A stretch of DNA of 64,000 nt from Streptomyces sp. CGMCC 4.7035 (GTDB taxonomy: Bacteria > Actinomycetota > Actinomycetes > Streptomycetales > Streptomycetaceae): assembly GCF_031583065.1 (NCBI RefSeq), contig NZ_CP134053.1, positions 1,488,001-1,552,000 of the forward strand, in the 5' to 3' direction. Made by a program: the position numbers and the translations under genes. Of this stretch, positions 34,230 through 43,548 are shown one piece after another (the stretch's first letter is position 1; every line of letters begins with the position of its first letter). The notes beneath the pieces were generated by a model. It did no database searches. It was not told where the DNA came from and saw only the letters and a list, made by a program, of their open reading frames with translations.

Positions 34230-34664
34230 ATGCCGGAGCTGTCGCAGGAGACCGAACGCACGAGGGCCTTGCTGCCGTTTGGGCCGGCCGAGGTGACGGG
34301 ACCGTCCATGGTGCCCACGCTTCAGCACGGTGACCGGCTCCTCGTCCAGTACGGGGCGCGGGTTCGGCCGGGCGACGTCGTCGTGCTGCGGCATCCCTTC
34401 CAGCAGGACCTGCTCGTCGTCAAGCGCGCCGTGGAGTTGCGCGAGGGCGGCTGGTGGGTGCTCGGCGACAATCCGTACGCGGGCGGGGACAGCACCGACT
34501 ACGGCGCCGTTCCCGAGGAGCTCGTCCTCGGGAAGGTGTGGTTCCGTTACCGGCCGCTCAGGAACGGTCAGCGCTCGCCGCTCGCACTGGTGCGCTGGGC
34601 GCTCTCGGCCGCCCGGCCGGTGTTCTCCGACCGGTCGGCCTCCAAGCGCTTGCGCGCGCGGTAG
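34230..34664 (+). CDS. sodX: nickel-type SOD maturation protease SodX
   Basis: S26 signal-peptidase-like serine protease that removes the SodN propeptide in the cytoplasm. The 144-residue protein has catalytic Ser26 in TGPSMVPTL and general-base Lys65 in LLVVKRAVELREGGWWVLGDNP, with no membrane anchor, unlike true leader peptidases. The ATG at 34230 with GGGAGG eight bases upstream is chosen over longer frames that would overlap sodN. Divergent arrangement with sodN is the usual one. Its last 97 bp are antisense to the 3' end of the CGNR gene. Confidence 0.93.
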   Translation: MPELSQETERTRALLPFGPAEVTGPSMVPTLQHGDRLLVQYGARVRPGDVVVLRHPFQQDLLVVKRAVELREGGWWVLGDNPYAGGDSTDYGAVPEELVLGKVWFRYRPLRNGQRSPLALVRWALSAARPVFSDRSASKRLRAR

Positions 34665-35197
34665 GCGGCCACGTTCGCGCGCGTGGCGCAGCGGTCCGAG
34701 CAGTATCGCCGGGAGCGGTTCGTCGAGGTGTCGAGGTACGCGTTGCGGCAGGGGACTGCCTCGCACAGGCCCAGGCGGTCCACGCCGTATTCCGTGAGGT
34801 GGAAGGCCAGGCCCATCGCGGCGATGGCCGCGTAGCCCGCGGTCGCGTTCGAGGGGTGGTCCGCGAGGTGCATGTGCCACAGCGGGCGCCCGTTGTCGTC
34901 CCGGTAGTCGTGGCCGGAGATCTGCGGGCTCACCGGGAACTCCAGGAGCAGCGAGTTCAGCAGGTCCACGGCCAGCGTCTCGTCGCCCTTGTCCGCCGCC
35001 TCGAAGACCGCGCGCAGTCGGGCCCGGACCGAGCGGAACCGGGTCACGTCGGCGTCGGTGGCGCGGCGGGCCGCCGACGAGTTGGCCCCGAAGAGGTCGC
35101 GGACGGCCTCCACCGAGGTGAGGGAGTCCTTGCCCCGGGCCGGTTCCTCGCTGTTCACGAGACGCACGGCGTAATCCGAGTAATAGGCCAGTTCCAC
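34568..35197 (-). CDS. CGNR zinc-finger (ABATE domain) regulator
   Basis: A 209-residue protein with an N-terminal ABATE domain (residues 1-150, including LAYYSDYAVRLVNSEEPARG and LWHMHLADHPSN) and a C-terminal CGNR-type zinc finger whose cysteines appear in CEAVPCRNAYLD and RRYCSDRCATRANVAAYRARK. These are predicted stress-related DNA-binding regulators. The GTG at 35197 has a GGACTACAA leader. The C-terminal 30 residues are poorly conserved and their coding sequence overlaps sodX antisense by 97 bp, an unusually large convergent overlap. Confidence 0.88.
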   Translation of the reverse strand: MELAYYSDYAVRLVNSEEPARGKDSLTSVEAVRDLFGANSSAARRATDADVTRFRSVRARLRAVFEAADKGDETLAVDLLNSLLLEFPVSPQISGHDYRDDNGRPLWHMHLADHPSNATAGYAAIAAMGLAFHLTEYGVDRLGLCEAVPCRNAYLDTSTNRSRRYCSDRCATRANVAAYRARKRLEADRSENTGRAAESAQRTSASGER

Positions 35198-35298
35198 TTG
35201 TAGTCCTTACGGGGGCGCTCTATCGTCGTGACCGCGGTCACGTAACAGATGATCGTGCTTACAGGGTATTACGAGGTTCAGTGGAGAAGGGGGCTTCC

Positions 35299-36069
35299 AT
35301 GACCACCACGGCCGGATCCACCGCGGGTACCGACTGGCAGGCCTGGCAGGAGAGCTGGGACCGGCAGCAGGAGTGGTACATGCCGGACCGCGAGGACCGC
35401 TTCCGGATCATGCTCGACATGGTGGAAGCCTTCGTCGGCCCCGAGCCACGCGTCCTGGACCTCGCGTGCGGCACGGGCAGCATCACCGCCCGGCTCCTCG
35501 CCCGCTTCCCGAAGGCCACCAGCACCGGCGTCGACCTCGACCCCGCCCTGCTCACCATCGCCCGCGGCACCTTCGAGGGCGACGAGCGCGTCACGTTCGT
35601 CGAGGCCGACCTCAAGGACCCCGACTGGCCCGCCCGACTGCCGTACGAGGCGTACGACGCGGTCCTCACGGCCACGGCCCTCCATTGGCTGCGCACCGAG
35701 TCCCTTCAGGCGCTCTACGGTCAGGTCGCGGAACTCGTCCGCTACGGAGGCGTCTTCATGAACGCCGACCACATGATCGACGACACCACGCCCCGGATCA
35801 ACGCGGCCGAGAGCGCCCAGCGGCGCGCCCGCATGGATCAGGCCATGCGCGGCGGCGCCCTCGACTGGGCCGACTGGTGGGCGCTGGCCGCCAAGGACCC
35901 CGTGCTCGCCGCGCCGACCGCCCGCCGCTTCGAGATCTACGGTGTTCACGCCGACGGCGAGATGCCGTCCGCCGCCCGGCACGCGCGCGTGCTGCGCGAC
36001 AAGGGCTTCGCCGAGGCCCGCCCGGTGTGGTCCTCGCCCTCGGACACGCTGCTCCTCGCGCTCAAGTAG
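35299..36069 (+). CDS. class I SAM-dependent methyltransferase
   Basis: A 256-residue methyltransferase. SAM-binding motif I is VLDLACGTGSITARLLARFP; the acidic end of strand 2 is TGVDLDP and motif II/III FVEADLKDPDWP. The rest is an alpha/beta domain with a Trp-rich loop (ALDWADWWALAAKDP). The ATG at 35299 follows GAGAAGGGGG; an ATG-like GTG at 35281 is possible. Substrate unknown; the family includes small-molecule methyltransferases. It is monocistronic and ended by a strong hairpin. Confidence 0.9.
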   Translation: MTTTAGSTAGTDWQAWQESWDRQQEWYMPDREDRFRIMLDMVEAFVGPEPRVLDLACGTGSITARLLARFPKATSTGVDLDPALLTIARGTFEGDERVTFVEADLKDPDWPARLPYEAYDAVLTATALHWLRTESLQALYGQVAELVRYGGVFMNADHMIDDTTPRINAAESAQRRARMDQAMRGGALDWADWWALAAKDPVLAAPTARRFEIYGVHADGEMPSAARHARVLRDKGFAEARPVWSSPSDTLLLALK

Positions 36070-36085
36070 GCCCCCGCGGACCCGG

Positions 36086-36120
36086 GTCGAGGCGGTACGG
36101 AAAATCCGTACCGCCTCGAC
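36086..36120. terminator. terminator after the methyltransferase gene
   Basis: A perfect 15-bp inverted repeat (36086-36100 with 36106-36120), loop AAAAT, 17 bp after the stop codon. Confidence 0.85.
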
Positions 36121-36204
36121 CGCGTCCCGAACCGCCCTCCACCGCACTGGAAGGGTGAGACGGCCCGGGACCGGCGGGCCGGGGAGCTGGAGAAGGGGGG
36201 CGGG

Positions 36205-36693
36205 ATGACGCGGAGCGGGGAAGCGGCTCTGCACGCCTTCGTCGAGGGCAGGCGCACGGCGCTGTTCCGCAGTGCCTATCTGCTGTGCGGCAACCGCGAC
36301 GAGGCGGAGGACCTCGTCCAGACGACCCTCGTCAAGGTCGTCCTCGGCGCGCGTCGGCACGGACGCCTGGAGCACCTGGAGGCGTACGCACGCAAGACGC
36401 TGGTCAACACCTTCATCTCGGCGCGCCGCCGCTTCTGGCGGCGCGAGCAGGCGTACGGCGAGGTGCCGGACGTGCCCGAGCGGCTGGTGGACAGCGACAC
36501 CGGACTGATGGTGCGGGCCGCTCTCGCCCAGCTCGCGCCCAAGCAGCGGGCCGTCCTCGTACTGCGGTACTGGGAGGACCTGAGTGTGGCCGCCACGGCC
36601 GAGCTGCTCGGGATGCGGGAGAGCACGGTCAAGAGCCACACGGCAAGGGGACTGGCGGCCCTGAGGGCCGTCGTGCGGGAGGAACACGTATGA
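36205..36693 (+). CDS. SigE-family ECF sigma factor
   Basis: A 162-residue ECF sigma factor of the actinobacterial SigE-type group. Region 2 is FRSAYLLCGNRDEAEDLVQTTLVKV; region 4 is LAPKQRAVLVLRYWEDLSVAATAELLGMRESTVKSHTARG in shorter pieces. The ATG at 36205 has GGAGAAGGGGGG upstream. Its stop overlaps the next ATG by four bases, so the following gene is co-translated and may be its negative regulator. Target promoters cannot be deduced. Confidence 0.92.
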   Translation: MTRSGEAALHAFVEGRRTALFRSAYLLCGNRDEAEDLVQTTLVKVVLGARRHGRLEHLEAYARKTLVNTFISARRRFWRREQAYGEVPDVPERLVDSDTGLMVRAALAQLAPKQRAVLVLRYWEDLSVAATAELLGMRESTVKSHTARGLAALRAVVREEHV

Positions 36694-37511
36694 CGTACAA
36701 GGAAGTCGAGCGCGAAGAGGTGAGGGAGCTGCTCGGCCGGGCCGTCGACGACGTGCCGGTGCCGGCGGGCCGGGGCAGTGAGGCCGTCTTCGAGCGCGCC
36801 TCACGGCTGCGGTGGCGCAGGCGGGCCGCGGCGACCGGGGCCGCGGCGACCGGGGCCGCCGCGGCCGTGGTCGCCACGGGCCTGGTCCTCGGACCGGGGG
36901 TGCTGAACGGCCACCAGGAGGCGAACGTCGCGAGCACCCCCACGGCCGGCGAGTTCACCACGAAGCCGGCCGGGTTCGAGGGATTGCTGCCCGCTGGGGT
37001 CGGAAAGATCCGCGAGGTGTCGCTGGGGCAGCTGATCAAGGGGACGAAGAAGCCGCTGGGGGGCCCGAAGGCCGGGCCGTACGACGGCGAGTACGCGGTC
37101 ACCCGGGACGGGGGCACCGGATACCTCACGGTGCACGTCGTCGACTCCGGCAAGGACCGCAAGGCCACGGACGCCGGGACGGACCCCGCGGCCAGGGAGG
37201 CCGACAAGGACCCGTGCGTCATCGCCGCCCATGTCTCGCCCCCGATGGTGAACTGCACGACCGAGGAGGTGTCCGGCGGGGCGCTGCTGTCCCTCTGGCA
37301 GTCGACCCCGGATCCGGCGACCGAGGTCCAGCCGAAGCACAGCGGCACCGAGCTGTACGCGCGCCTGAGCCTCAAGGACGGAACGCTGCTGACCGTCCGG
37401 GACTGGACGGGCTTCCTCGGTAGTGGTTCGCAGGGCCCGCTGCTCAAGACGTTCCCGCTGACGCGGGCGCAGCTGCGTGAACTGGCGCTGAAGCCGGAGC
37501 TGTTGCCGTAG
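36690..37511 (+). CDS. membrane-anchored partner of the sigma factor (putative anti-sigma)
   Basis: A 273-residue protein with a cytoplasmic N-terminus of about 50 residues (EVRELLGRAVDDVPVPAGRG), one membrane helix (AAATGAAAAVVATGLVLGPGVL) and an extracytoplasmic domain with two cysteines (DPCVIAAH and VNCTTEE) likely to form a disulfide. It overlaps the sigma gene by ATGA. Position, topology and length suggest a transmembrane anti-sigma factor, but the zinc-binding ZAS motif is absent and homologues are usually annotated only as hypothetical. The terminator at 37538 closes the operon. Confidence 0.75.
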   Translation: MTYKEVEREEVRELLGRAVDDVPVPAGRGSEAVFERASRLRWRRRAAATGAAATGAAAAVVATGLVLGPGVLNGHQEANVASTPTAGEFTTKPAGFEGLLPAGVGKIREVSLGQLIKGTKKPLGGPKAGPYDGEYAVTRDGGTGYLTVHVVDSGKDRKATDAGTDPAAREADKDPCVIAAHVSPPMVNCTTEEVSGGALLSLWQSTPDPATEVQPKHSGTELYARLSLKDGTLLTVRDWTGFLGSGSQGPLLKTFPLTRAQLRELALKPELLP

Positions 37512-37537
37512 CTCCCGGGCGGGCTGCGGGCAGCACG

Positions 37538-37570
37538 AAGGGGCGGTACGAGGATCCCGTACCGCCCCTT
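37538..37570. terminator. terminator after the sigma/anti-sigma operon
   Basis: A 13-bp perfect inverted repeat (37538-37550 with 37558-37570), 7-nt loop, followed by TT on the plus strand. The flanks ACGAA/TTCGT extend it with a small bulge. Confidence 0.85.
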
Positions 37571-37580
37571 TTCGTCGTAC

Positions 37581-37690
37581 GTACTCCCGGAGCGCCTTCG
37601 TACTCCTGGAGCGCCTTCGTACTCCTGGAGCGCCTTCGTACTCCTGGAGTGCCTTCGTACTCCTGGAGTGCTTCGGACTCCTAGAGCACC
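37581..37690. repeat. 19-bp tandem repeat, about five copies
   Basis: Units of GTACTCCTGGAGCGCCTTC begin at 37581, 37600, 37619, 37638 and 37657; the fifth is one base short and a partial sixth runs into the stop codon of the ABC ATPase gene (37681). It occupies most of the space between the terminator and that gene. Confidence 0.9.
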
Positions 37691-38475
37691 TTGGACAGGA
37701 ACGACTGCGTCCGCTCGTGCTGCGGGTTCGACAGGACGTCACGCGGGTGACCGGACTCGACCACCACGCCGCCGTCCATGAAGACGAGCGAGTCGCCCAC
37801 CTCGCGGGCGAAGCCCATCTCGTGGGTGACGACGACCATGGTCATACCGGACTCGGCCAGGTCACGCATGACGTCGAGGACGTCACCGACCAGCTCCGGG
37901 TCCAGCGCCGACGTCGGCTCGTCGAACAGCATCAGCTTCGGGTCCATCGCGAGGGCCCGGGCGATGGCGACGCGCTGCTGCTGGCCACCGGAGAGCTGCG
38001 AGGGGTAGTGCCCGGCCCGGTCGGCCAGGCCCACGCGCTCCAGGAGCTGCATCGCGCGCTCCCTGGCCTGGGCCTTGTTCGCGCCCTTGACCTGGACCGG
38101 CGCCTCGATGACGTTCTCCAGGGCCGTCATGTGCGGGAACAGGTTGAAGCGCTGGAAGACCATGCCGATGTCCCGGCGCTTCAACGCGACCTCGCGGTCG
38201 CGCAGCTCGTACAGCTTGTCGCCCTGCTGCCGGTAGCCGACCAGCTCGCCGTCGACGTACAGCCGCCCGGCGTTGATCTTCTCCAGGTGGTTGATGCACC
38301 GGAGGAACGTCGACTTGCCGGAGCCGGAGGGGCCGATGAGGCAGAACACCTCGCCCGGCTTGACCTCCAGGTCGATGCCCTTGAGGACCTCGACCGCCCC
38401 GAAGGACTTGTGGACGCCCTCGGCCTTCACCATGAGGGTGCCGGACGCGCTGTCCTTGACGGTCTTCTCGGTCAT
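37681..38475 (-). CDS. polar amino acid ABC transporter, ATP-binding protein
   Basis: A 264-residue ATPase of the PAAT (glutamate/glutamine-type) import family. Walker A is GPSGSGKST, the signature [15 protein letters not shown], Walker [14 protein letters not shown] and the H-loop VTHEMGF. The ATG at 38475 overlaps the permease stop by four bases. A 14-residue polar N-terminal extension precedes the usual beginning of the domain. It completes a three-gene importer with the permease and binding protein upstream. The 3' end is abutted by a 19-bp tandem repeat that reaches its stop codon. Confidence 0.94.
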   Translation of the reverse strand: MTEKTVKDSASGTLMVKAEGVHKSFGAVEVLKGIDLEVKPGEVFCLIGPSGSGKSTFLRCINHLEKINAGRLYVDGELVGYRQQGDKLYELRDREVALKRRDIGMVFQRFNLFPHMTALENVIEAPVQVKGANKAQARERAMQLLERVGLADRAGHYPSQLSGGQQQRVAIARALAMDPKLMLFDEPTSALDPELVGDVLDVMRDLAESGMTMVVVTHEMGFAREVGDSLVFMDGGVVVESGHPRDVLSNPQHERTQSFLSKVL

Positions 38476-39407
38476 GCCGTGACCTTCCTGCTCGAGAAGG
38501 ACGTCAGATGGGCCTTCACCTTCTGCCACGGGGTCGGCGGCAACTGGCGGCTGGAACCGCGCGCGTAGTACCGCTCGACGTAGTACTGACCGACGCTGAG
38601 GACCGACGTCATGATCAGGTACCAGGCGGCGGCGAGGAAGTACATCTCCACCGGGGCGCCGGAGACCTGGCCGATGTCCTGGGCGTAGCGGAAGAGCTCG
38701 GGATACTGGACGGCCGCCACGAGCGAGGTCGTCTTCAGCATGTTGATCACTTCGTTGCCCGTCGGCGGCACGATCACGCGCATCGCCTGCGGGATGACGA
38801 TCCGGCGCAGCGTCTTGCCGTGGCTCATGCCCAGCGCGTGGGCGGCCTCGGTCTGCCCCTCGTCGACGGCGAGCAGGCCGGCCCGGCAGATCTCCGCCAT
38901 GTAGGCGGCCTCGTTCAGGCCCAGGCCGAGCAGCGCCGTCAGCAGCGGCGTCATGAAGTCCGACCAGTAGTTCTTGTAGATCGGACCGAGGTTGATGTAC
39001 TCGAAGACCAGGCCCAGGTTGAACCAGAGGAACAGCTGGACCAGGACCGGGGTACCGCGGAAGAACCAGATGTAGAACCACGCGATGGACGAGGTCACCG
39101 GGTTCTTCGACAGGCGCATCACCGCGAGGAGGATGCCGCCGACGATGCCGATCAGCATCGACAGGACCGTCAGCAGGAGGGTCTTGCCGACGCCGGTCAT
39201 GATCCGGTCGTCGAAGAAGTAGTCCGGAACCGCGTGCCAGTTGATCTTGCCCTGGCCGAACGCGTAGATGATCGCGACGAGGATCCCGATCGCGATGACG
39301 GCGGAGACGTACCGCCCGTAGTGCCGGACCGGAATGGCCTTGATGGCCTCCGGCCCGGCCGGGGGAGTGTCCTCGGGACCCGCCGTCTTGTCGATGTCAA
39401 CAGTCAC
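38472..39407 (-). CDS. polar amino acid ABC transporter, permease
   Basis: A 311-residue inner-membrane permease of the HisM/GlnP type. The first about 40 residues are polar ([17 protein letters not shown]), then five or more helices follow, beginning [20 protein letters not shown]. The EAA loop coupling to the ATPase is [21 protein letters not shown], and [18 protein letters not shown] precedes it. A single permease gene is present, so the transporter probably works as a homodimer. The GTG at 39407 starts it 31 bp after the binding-protein gene. Confidence 0.93.
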   Translation of the reverse strand: MTVDIDKTAGPEDTPPAGPEAIKAIPVRHYGRYVSAVIAIGILVAIIYAFGQGKINWHAVPDYFFDDRIMTGVGKTLLLTVLSMLIGIVGGILLAVMRLSKNPVTSSIAWFYIWFFRGTPVLVQLFLWFNLGLVFEYINLGPIYKNYWSDFMTPLLTALLGLGLNEAAYMAEICRAGLLAVDEGQTEAAHALGMSHGKTLRRIVIPQAMRVIVPPTGNEVINMLKTTSLVAAVQYPELFRYAQDIGQVSGAPVEMYFLAAAWYLIMTSVLSVGQYYVERYYARGSSRQLPPTPWQKVKAHLTSFSSRKVTA

Positions 39408-39438
39408 TGGTCATGCCTTTCAGTGGCCGCGCGCGCGG

Positions 39439-40398
39439 TCACTTGCCGCCGTTGACGACGGACTCCTTCACGGCGCCGTCCTCGGCGCCCCACTTCGCGA
39501 GGATCTTCTCGTACTCGCCGTTCTTGATCACCGCGTTCAGCGCGGCCTGGAGGGCGTCCCGCAGCTGGGTGTTCGCCTTGGCGACCGCGATGCCGTACGG
39601 GGCGGCCTCGACCTGCTGGCCGACGAGCTCGAAGTCCTTGCCGCCGCCCGAGGTCTTCACCGCGTACGCGGCGACCGGGAAGTCGGAGGAGGCCGCGTCC
39701 GCACCGCCGGAACGCAGACGGGTCTGGGCCTGCTGGTCGTCGTCGAAGGCCTCGATGGTGATCTTCTTGCCGCCCGAACACTTCTTGGTCTCGGCCTTGG
39801 CGAGGTCCTCGGAGACCGTGCCGCGCTCCACGGCGAGCTTCTTGCCGCACAGGTCGGCCCACGACGTGATCCCGCCGGTGTCGCCCTTGCGGGTGTAGAT
39901 CGAGACACCCGCGGTCAGGTAGTCGACGAAGTCGACGCCCTCACCGACCTTCTTGCCGGTGTCGGGGTCGACACCCTCCTGGCGGCTCTTGTTGTCGGTC
40001 ATCGCGGACATGGCGATGTCGTAGCGCTTCGAGCGGAGACCCGTGAGCAGGGCGTCGAACGTGCCGTTCTCGAACTGGAACTTCACACCGAGCTGCTTGC
40101 CCATGGCGTCGGCGAGGTCCGGGTCCAGGCCGACCGTCTTGCCGGAGCCGTCCTTGAACTCGACGGGCGCGTAGGCGATGTCCGAGCCCACCTTGACGAC
40201 ACCGGCCTGGCGGATCGACGCGGGAAGCTTGTCGGCCAGCGGAGCCGACGCCGAGGCGCTGCTGCTCGAACCGTTGTCCTTGTTCTTCGTCTGGTCACCG
40301 CACCCGGTGAGTACCAGGGTGCCCGCGACCGCGAGGGCGCCGACCGCAGCTATCCGGGAGCGCGTGACGGTCGTACGACGGGTGGAGCTTGCGGTCAT
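39439..40398 (-). CDS. polar amino acid ABC transporter, substrate-binding lipoprotein
   Basis: A 319-residue periplasm-facing lipoprotein. The signal peptide has a basic N-terminus (RRTTVTRSR), a hydrophobic core (IAAVGALAVAGTLVL) and lipobox LTGC. The SBP_bac_3 fold follows: GVVKVGSDIAYAPVEFKDGSGK, TGLRSKRYDIAMSAMTDNKSR and FDDDQQAQTRLRSGGADAASSD. Acidic or amide-bearing amino acids such as glutamate are likely ligands, by family. The ATG at 40398 has GGAGG eight bases upstream; the longer open frame is rejected. It is the first and probably most expressed gene of the importer operon. Confidence 0.93.
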   Translation of the reverse strand: MTASSTRRTTVTRSRIAAVGALAVAGTLVLTGCGDQTKNKDNGSSSSASASAPLADKLPASIRQAGVVKVGSDIAYAPVEFKDGSGKTVGLDPDLADAMGKQLGVKFQFENGTFDALLTGLRSKRYDIAMSAMTDNKSRQEGVDPDTGKKVGEGVDFVDYLTAGVSIYTRKGDTGGITSWADLCGKKLAVERGTVSEDLAKAETKKCSGGKKITIEAFDDDQQAQTRLRSGGADAASSDFPVAAYAVKTSGGGKDFELVGQQVEAAPYGIAVAKANTQLRDALQAALNAVIKNGEYEKILAKWGAEDGAVKESVVNGGK

Positions 40399-40935
40399 CG
40401 TGGGTTCCTCCGGCGGAATCGGTTGGTGCCGATGGGTCGACGAGAACACACACCTTTGGGTGTCGCGACCTCGTGTGATGAGGCATCTTGCCATTCGGAC
40501 TTGGGCAATCAGATGCCCCTCTATGTCAAAATCGGATAACGGGTGACCCCCGAACCGCCTCCAGGCGGCCTATCAGGGCCGGTCCTTTGCGGAATTCCCC
40601 CCTTCCGACCGGAAGATCTTCGGTGCATCTCACCATCCGGTCGAGCTCACGTCCGTACACGTGATCGTGTGAGGGCGTGTCGGGGACTTGTCCACATTTT
40701 CGGCCATGAGTCATCTCACCGGCGTGTGACCTTCGCGTTATGGACTCGTCCCGGACACCATCCGTCCGGTAAGAAGGTTCCTTACACCCCTCATCCGGGG
40801 CTCAGGGCGCGTGTGCGGCGCGCCGTCGCGTATGCACCCGTACGCATCAGTTCATCTGGGTCATACGCGGTCCCGCCCACCCCTCAACCAGGAGTGGTCA
40901 CCCTCAAATCATGAACATCTAAGGGGTACAACACA
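40399..40935. other. 537-bp intergenic region between divergent importer and malic enzyme genes
   Basis: It must carry promoters for both neighbours. AT-richer patches occur near 40490-40540 (GTCAAAATCGG) and 40690-40700 (CCACATTTTCGG). I see no gene, strong hairpin or recognisable operator. Confidence 0.5.
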
Positions 40936-42159
40936 GTGGCAGCGGAGATCGTCAATCCTCGCAGCGACAGCAGTACGGATCAGGACGGCGGGGCCGAGCC
41001 CCACGATTCCTTCGATCCAGCGTTCGCGCTGCACCGCGGCGGCAAGATGGCTGTGCAAGCCACCGTGCCGATCCGCGACAAGGACGACCTGTCCCTCGCG
41101 TACACGCCCGGCGTCGCCCGGGTGTGCACCGCCATCGCGGAGCAGCCGGAGCTGGTCCACGACTACACATGGAAGTCGTCGGTCGTCGCCGTGGTGACGG
41201 ACGGCACGGCGGTGCTGGGGCTCGGTGACATCGGCCCCGAGGCCTCCCTCCCGGTGATGGAGGGCAAGGCGATCCTGTTCAAGCAGTTCGGCGGGGTGGA
41301 CGCGGTTCCGATCGCGCTCGCCTGCACGGACGTGGACGAGATCGTCGAGACCGTGGTCCGGCTCGCTCCCTCCTTCGGGGGCGTGAACCTGGAGGACATC
41401 TCGGCGCCTCGGTGCTTCGAGATCGAGCGCAGGCTCCAGGAGCGGCTGGACATCCCGGTCTTCCACGACGACCAGCACGGTACGGCCGTGGTGACGCTGG
41501 CGGCCCTGCGGAACGCGGCGAAGCTGACCGGGCGGACGATCGGCGAGCTGCGCGCGGTCATCTCGGGCGCGGGCGCGGCCGGGGTCGCCATCGCGAAGAT
41601 GCTGGTCGAGGCCGGGATCGGCGATGTGGCGGTCGCCGACCGCAAGGGCGTCGTGTCCCCCGACCGGGACGATCTGACGCCGGTCAAGCGAGAGCTCGCG
41701 GGCTTCACGAACAAGGCGGGCCTCACAGGGTCGCTGGAACACGCCCTCGCGGGCGCCGACGTCTTCATCGGCGTCTCCGGCGGCACGGTGCCGGAGGACG
41801 CGGTCGCGTCGATGGCGGAGGGCGCCTTCGTCTTCGCCATGGCCAACCCGAACCCCGAGGTGCACCCGGACGTCGCGCACAAGTACGCGTCCGTGGTGGC
41901 GACCGGGCGGTCCGACTTCCCGAACCAGATCAACAACGTGCTGGCGTTCCCGGGGATCTTCGCGGGCGCGCTGCAGGTGCGGGCGTCCCGGATCACGGAG
42001 GGGATGAAGATCGCGGCGGCCGAGGCGCTGGCGGCGGTCGTCGGCGACGACCTGGCGGCCGACTACGTGATCCCGTCGCCCTTCGACGAGCGGGTGGCAC
42101 CGGCGGTGACGTCCGCTGTCGCGGCGGCGGCGCGGGCCGAGGGCGTTGCGCGGAGGTAG
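40936..42159 (+). CDS. NAD(P)-dependent malic enzyme
   Basis: Oxidative decarboxylation of malate to pyruvate with NAD(P)+, linking the TCA cycle to acetyl-CoA and NADPH supply. The 407-residue protein has the malic-type N-domain ([18 protein letters not shown] with the catalytic Tyr, [19 protein letters not shown] with metal-binding Asp) and a Rossmann domain ([20 protein letters not shown]). It lacks the phosphotransacetylase tail of larger bacterial enzymes. The GTG at 40936 has AAGGGG upstream. Cofactor preference is not decided by sequence here; streptomycetes have one NAD and one NADP enzyme. Monocistronic. Confidence 0.93.
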   Translation: MAAEIVNPRSDSSTDQDGGAEPHDSFDPAFALHRGGKMAVQATVPIRDKDDLSLAYTPGVARVCTAIAEQPELVHDYTWKSSVVAVVTDGTAVLGLGDIGPEASLPVMEGKAILFKQFGGVDAVPIALACTDVDEIVETVVRLAPSFGGVNLEDISAPRCFEIERRLQERLDIPVFHDDQHGTAVVTLAALRNAAKLTGRTIGELRAVISGAGAAGVAIAKMLVEAGIGDVAVADRKGVVSPDRDDLTPVKRELAGFTNKAGLTGSLEHALAGADVFIGVSGGTVPEDAVASMAEGAFVFAMANPNPEVHPDVAHKYASVVATGRSDFPNQINNVLAFPGIFAGALQVRASRITEGMKIAAAEALAAVVGDDLAADYVIPSPFDERVAPAVTSAVAAAARAEGVARR

Positions 42160-42271
42160 TCCGACGACGCTTGGCTGGGCGGGCGGGTGCCTTCACCTGT
42201 CCGCCCAGTCCTTTGTGTGCCCGGTGTTGCTGCGGGCCGGGAGTGGGTTTCGCTCACCGGCGCTTGCAGGG

Positions 42272-42365
42272 TGCCTCCCCCAAGCTCTTCGAGCAGGGGG
42301 ACCCCCAGCGCCCACGCGTGCCGCCCTGGGGGTCCCCCCAGGCCCTTGAGGCACTGCGGGAGGCA
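42272..42365. repeat. Streptomyces-type palindromic element, long hairpin
   Basis: Nested inverted repeats: the outer arms TGCCTCCC (42272-42279) and GGGAGGCA (42358-42365), the inner arms GGGGGACCCCCAG (42296-42308) and CTGGGGGTCCCCC (42326-42338). The left part CCCCAAGCTCTTCGAGCAGGGG resembles the element inside sigH. It lies between malic enzyme and the dehydrogenase. Confidence 0.75.
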
Positions 42366-42472
42366 CGACTGCCCGCAGCTGCGTACGGGGGACGCCGCAG
42401 TTGCGTAGGCGGGACACGCGTCACAGTCGGCTACGGTTCCGTGCGTCGACCCCGGAGCCTATCGTCAAGGTC

Positions 42473-43438
42473 ATGTTCGCTGCCTACGCCGCCCGCATCG
42501 ACCGCGACCACCCTCTCACCGGCCTTGAGTTGGGAGAGCGCCCGGCCCCCGAGCGGAGGCCCGGCTGGACGACCGTGAACGTCAAGGCCGCCTCCCTCAA
42601 CCACCACGACCTCTGGTCCCTGAGGGGCGTCGGTCTCTCCGAGGACAAACTGCCCATGATCCTCGGCTGCGACGCGGCCGGCGTCGACGAGGACGGCAAC
42701 GAGGTCGTCCTTCACTCCGTCATCGGCCAGACCGGCCACGGCGTCGGCCCCGACGAGCCCCGCTCGATCCTCACCGAGCGCTACCAGGGCACCTTCGCCG
42801 AACAGGTCACCGTCCCCACCTGGAACCTCCTCCCCAAGCCCAAGGAACTCTCCTTCGAGGAGGCCGCCTGCCTCCCCACCGCCTGGCTGACCGCGTACCG
42901 GATGCTCTTCACCAATGCCGGCGTCCGCCCCGGTGACTCGGTCCTCGTCCAGGGCGCGGGCGGCGGTGTCGCGACCGCCGCGATCGTGCTGGGCAAGGCG
43001 GCCGGCCTGCGGGTCTTCGCCACCAGCCGCGACGAGGCCAAGCGCAAGCGGGCCCTGGAACTGGGTGCCGTGGAGGCCCTGGAATCCGGTGCGCGGCTGC
43101 CGCAGCGCGTGGACGCCGTCATCGAGACCGTCGGTGCCGCCACCTGGTCCCACTCCGTCAAGTCGCTGCGGCCCGGTGGCACGATCGTCATCTCCGGCGC
43201 CACGAGCGGCGACCGTCCCTCCCACGCCGAACTCACCCGTGTCTTCTTCCTGGAGCTGAAGATCGTCGGCTCCACCATGGGCTCCAAGGACGAACTGGAG
43301 GACCTGCTCTCCTTCTGTGCCGCCACCGGCGTGCGCCCCGTCATCGACGAGGTCCTTCCGCTCGACCGCGCCCGTGAGGGCTTCGAACGCCTGGAGGCGG
43401 GCGACCAGTTCGGCAAGATCGTGCTGACCACGGACTGA
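42473..43438 (+). CDS. zinc-binding/quinone-type medium-chain dehydrogenase
   Basis: A 321-residue MDR-superfamily oxidoreductase. The GroES-like domain has SLNHHDLWSLRGVG and ILGCDAAGVDEDG, and the Rossmann domain VLVQGAGGGVATAAIVLGKAAGLRVFAT. The cysteine set of structural zinc binding is absent, so it is probably a quinone-reductase or enoyl-reductase type using NADPH. The ATG at 42473 excludes 24 upstream codons with no homology. Substrate unknown. A palindromic element lies upstream and a terminator downstream, so it is a single-gene unit. Confidence 0.9.
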   Translation: MFAAYAARIDRDHPLTGLELGERPAPERRPGWTTVNVKAASLNHHDLWSLRGVGLSEDKLPMILGCDAAGVDEDGNEVVLHSVIGQTGHGVGPDEPRSILTERYQGTFAEQVTVPTWNLLPKPKELSFEEAACLPTAWLTAYRMLFTNAGVRPGDSVLVQGAGGGVATAAIVLGKAAGLRVFATSRDEAKRKRALELGAVEALESGARLPQRVDAVIETVGAATWSHSVKSLRPGGTIVISGATSGDRPSHAELTRVFFLELKIVGSTMGSKDELEDLLSFCAATGVRPVIDEVLPLDRAREGFERLEAGDQFGKIVLTTD

Positions 43439-43491
43439 CCACCTCGCGTTTTCCTTCGCCTCCCCGGCGGTCGGGGATCCCCGCGCGATCG

Positions 43492-43522
43492 CGGCGGGCT
43501 CGAAGTCCTTTCGAGTCCGCCG
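43492..43522. terminator. terminator after the dehydrogenase gene
   Basis: A 13-bp stem with one G:T mismatch (43492-43504 with 43510-43522), loop GTCCT, 54 bp after the stop codon. Confidence 0.75.
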
Positions 43523-43548
43523 TTGGTGTTTCTTCTACCGGCACTCTC

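Noticed and set aside
37581..37690. 19-bp repeats as a CRISPR array
   Set aside because: No spacers; a plain tandem repeat.
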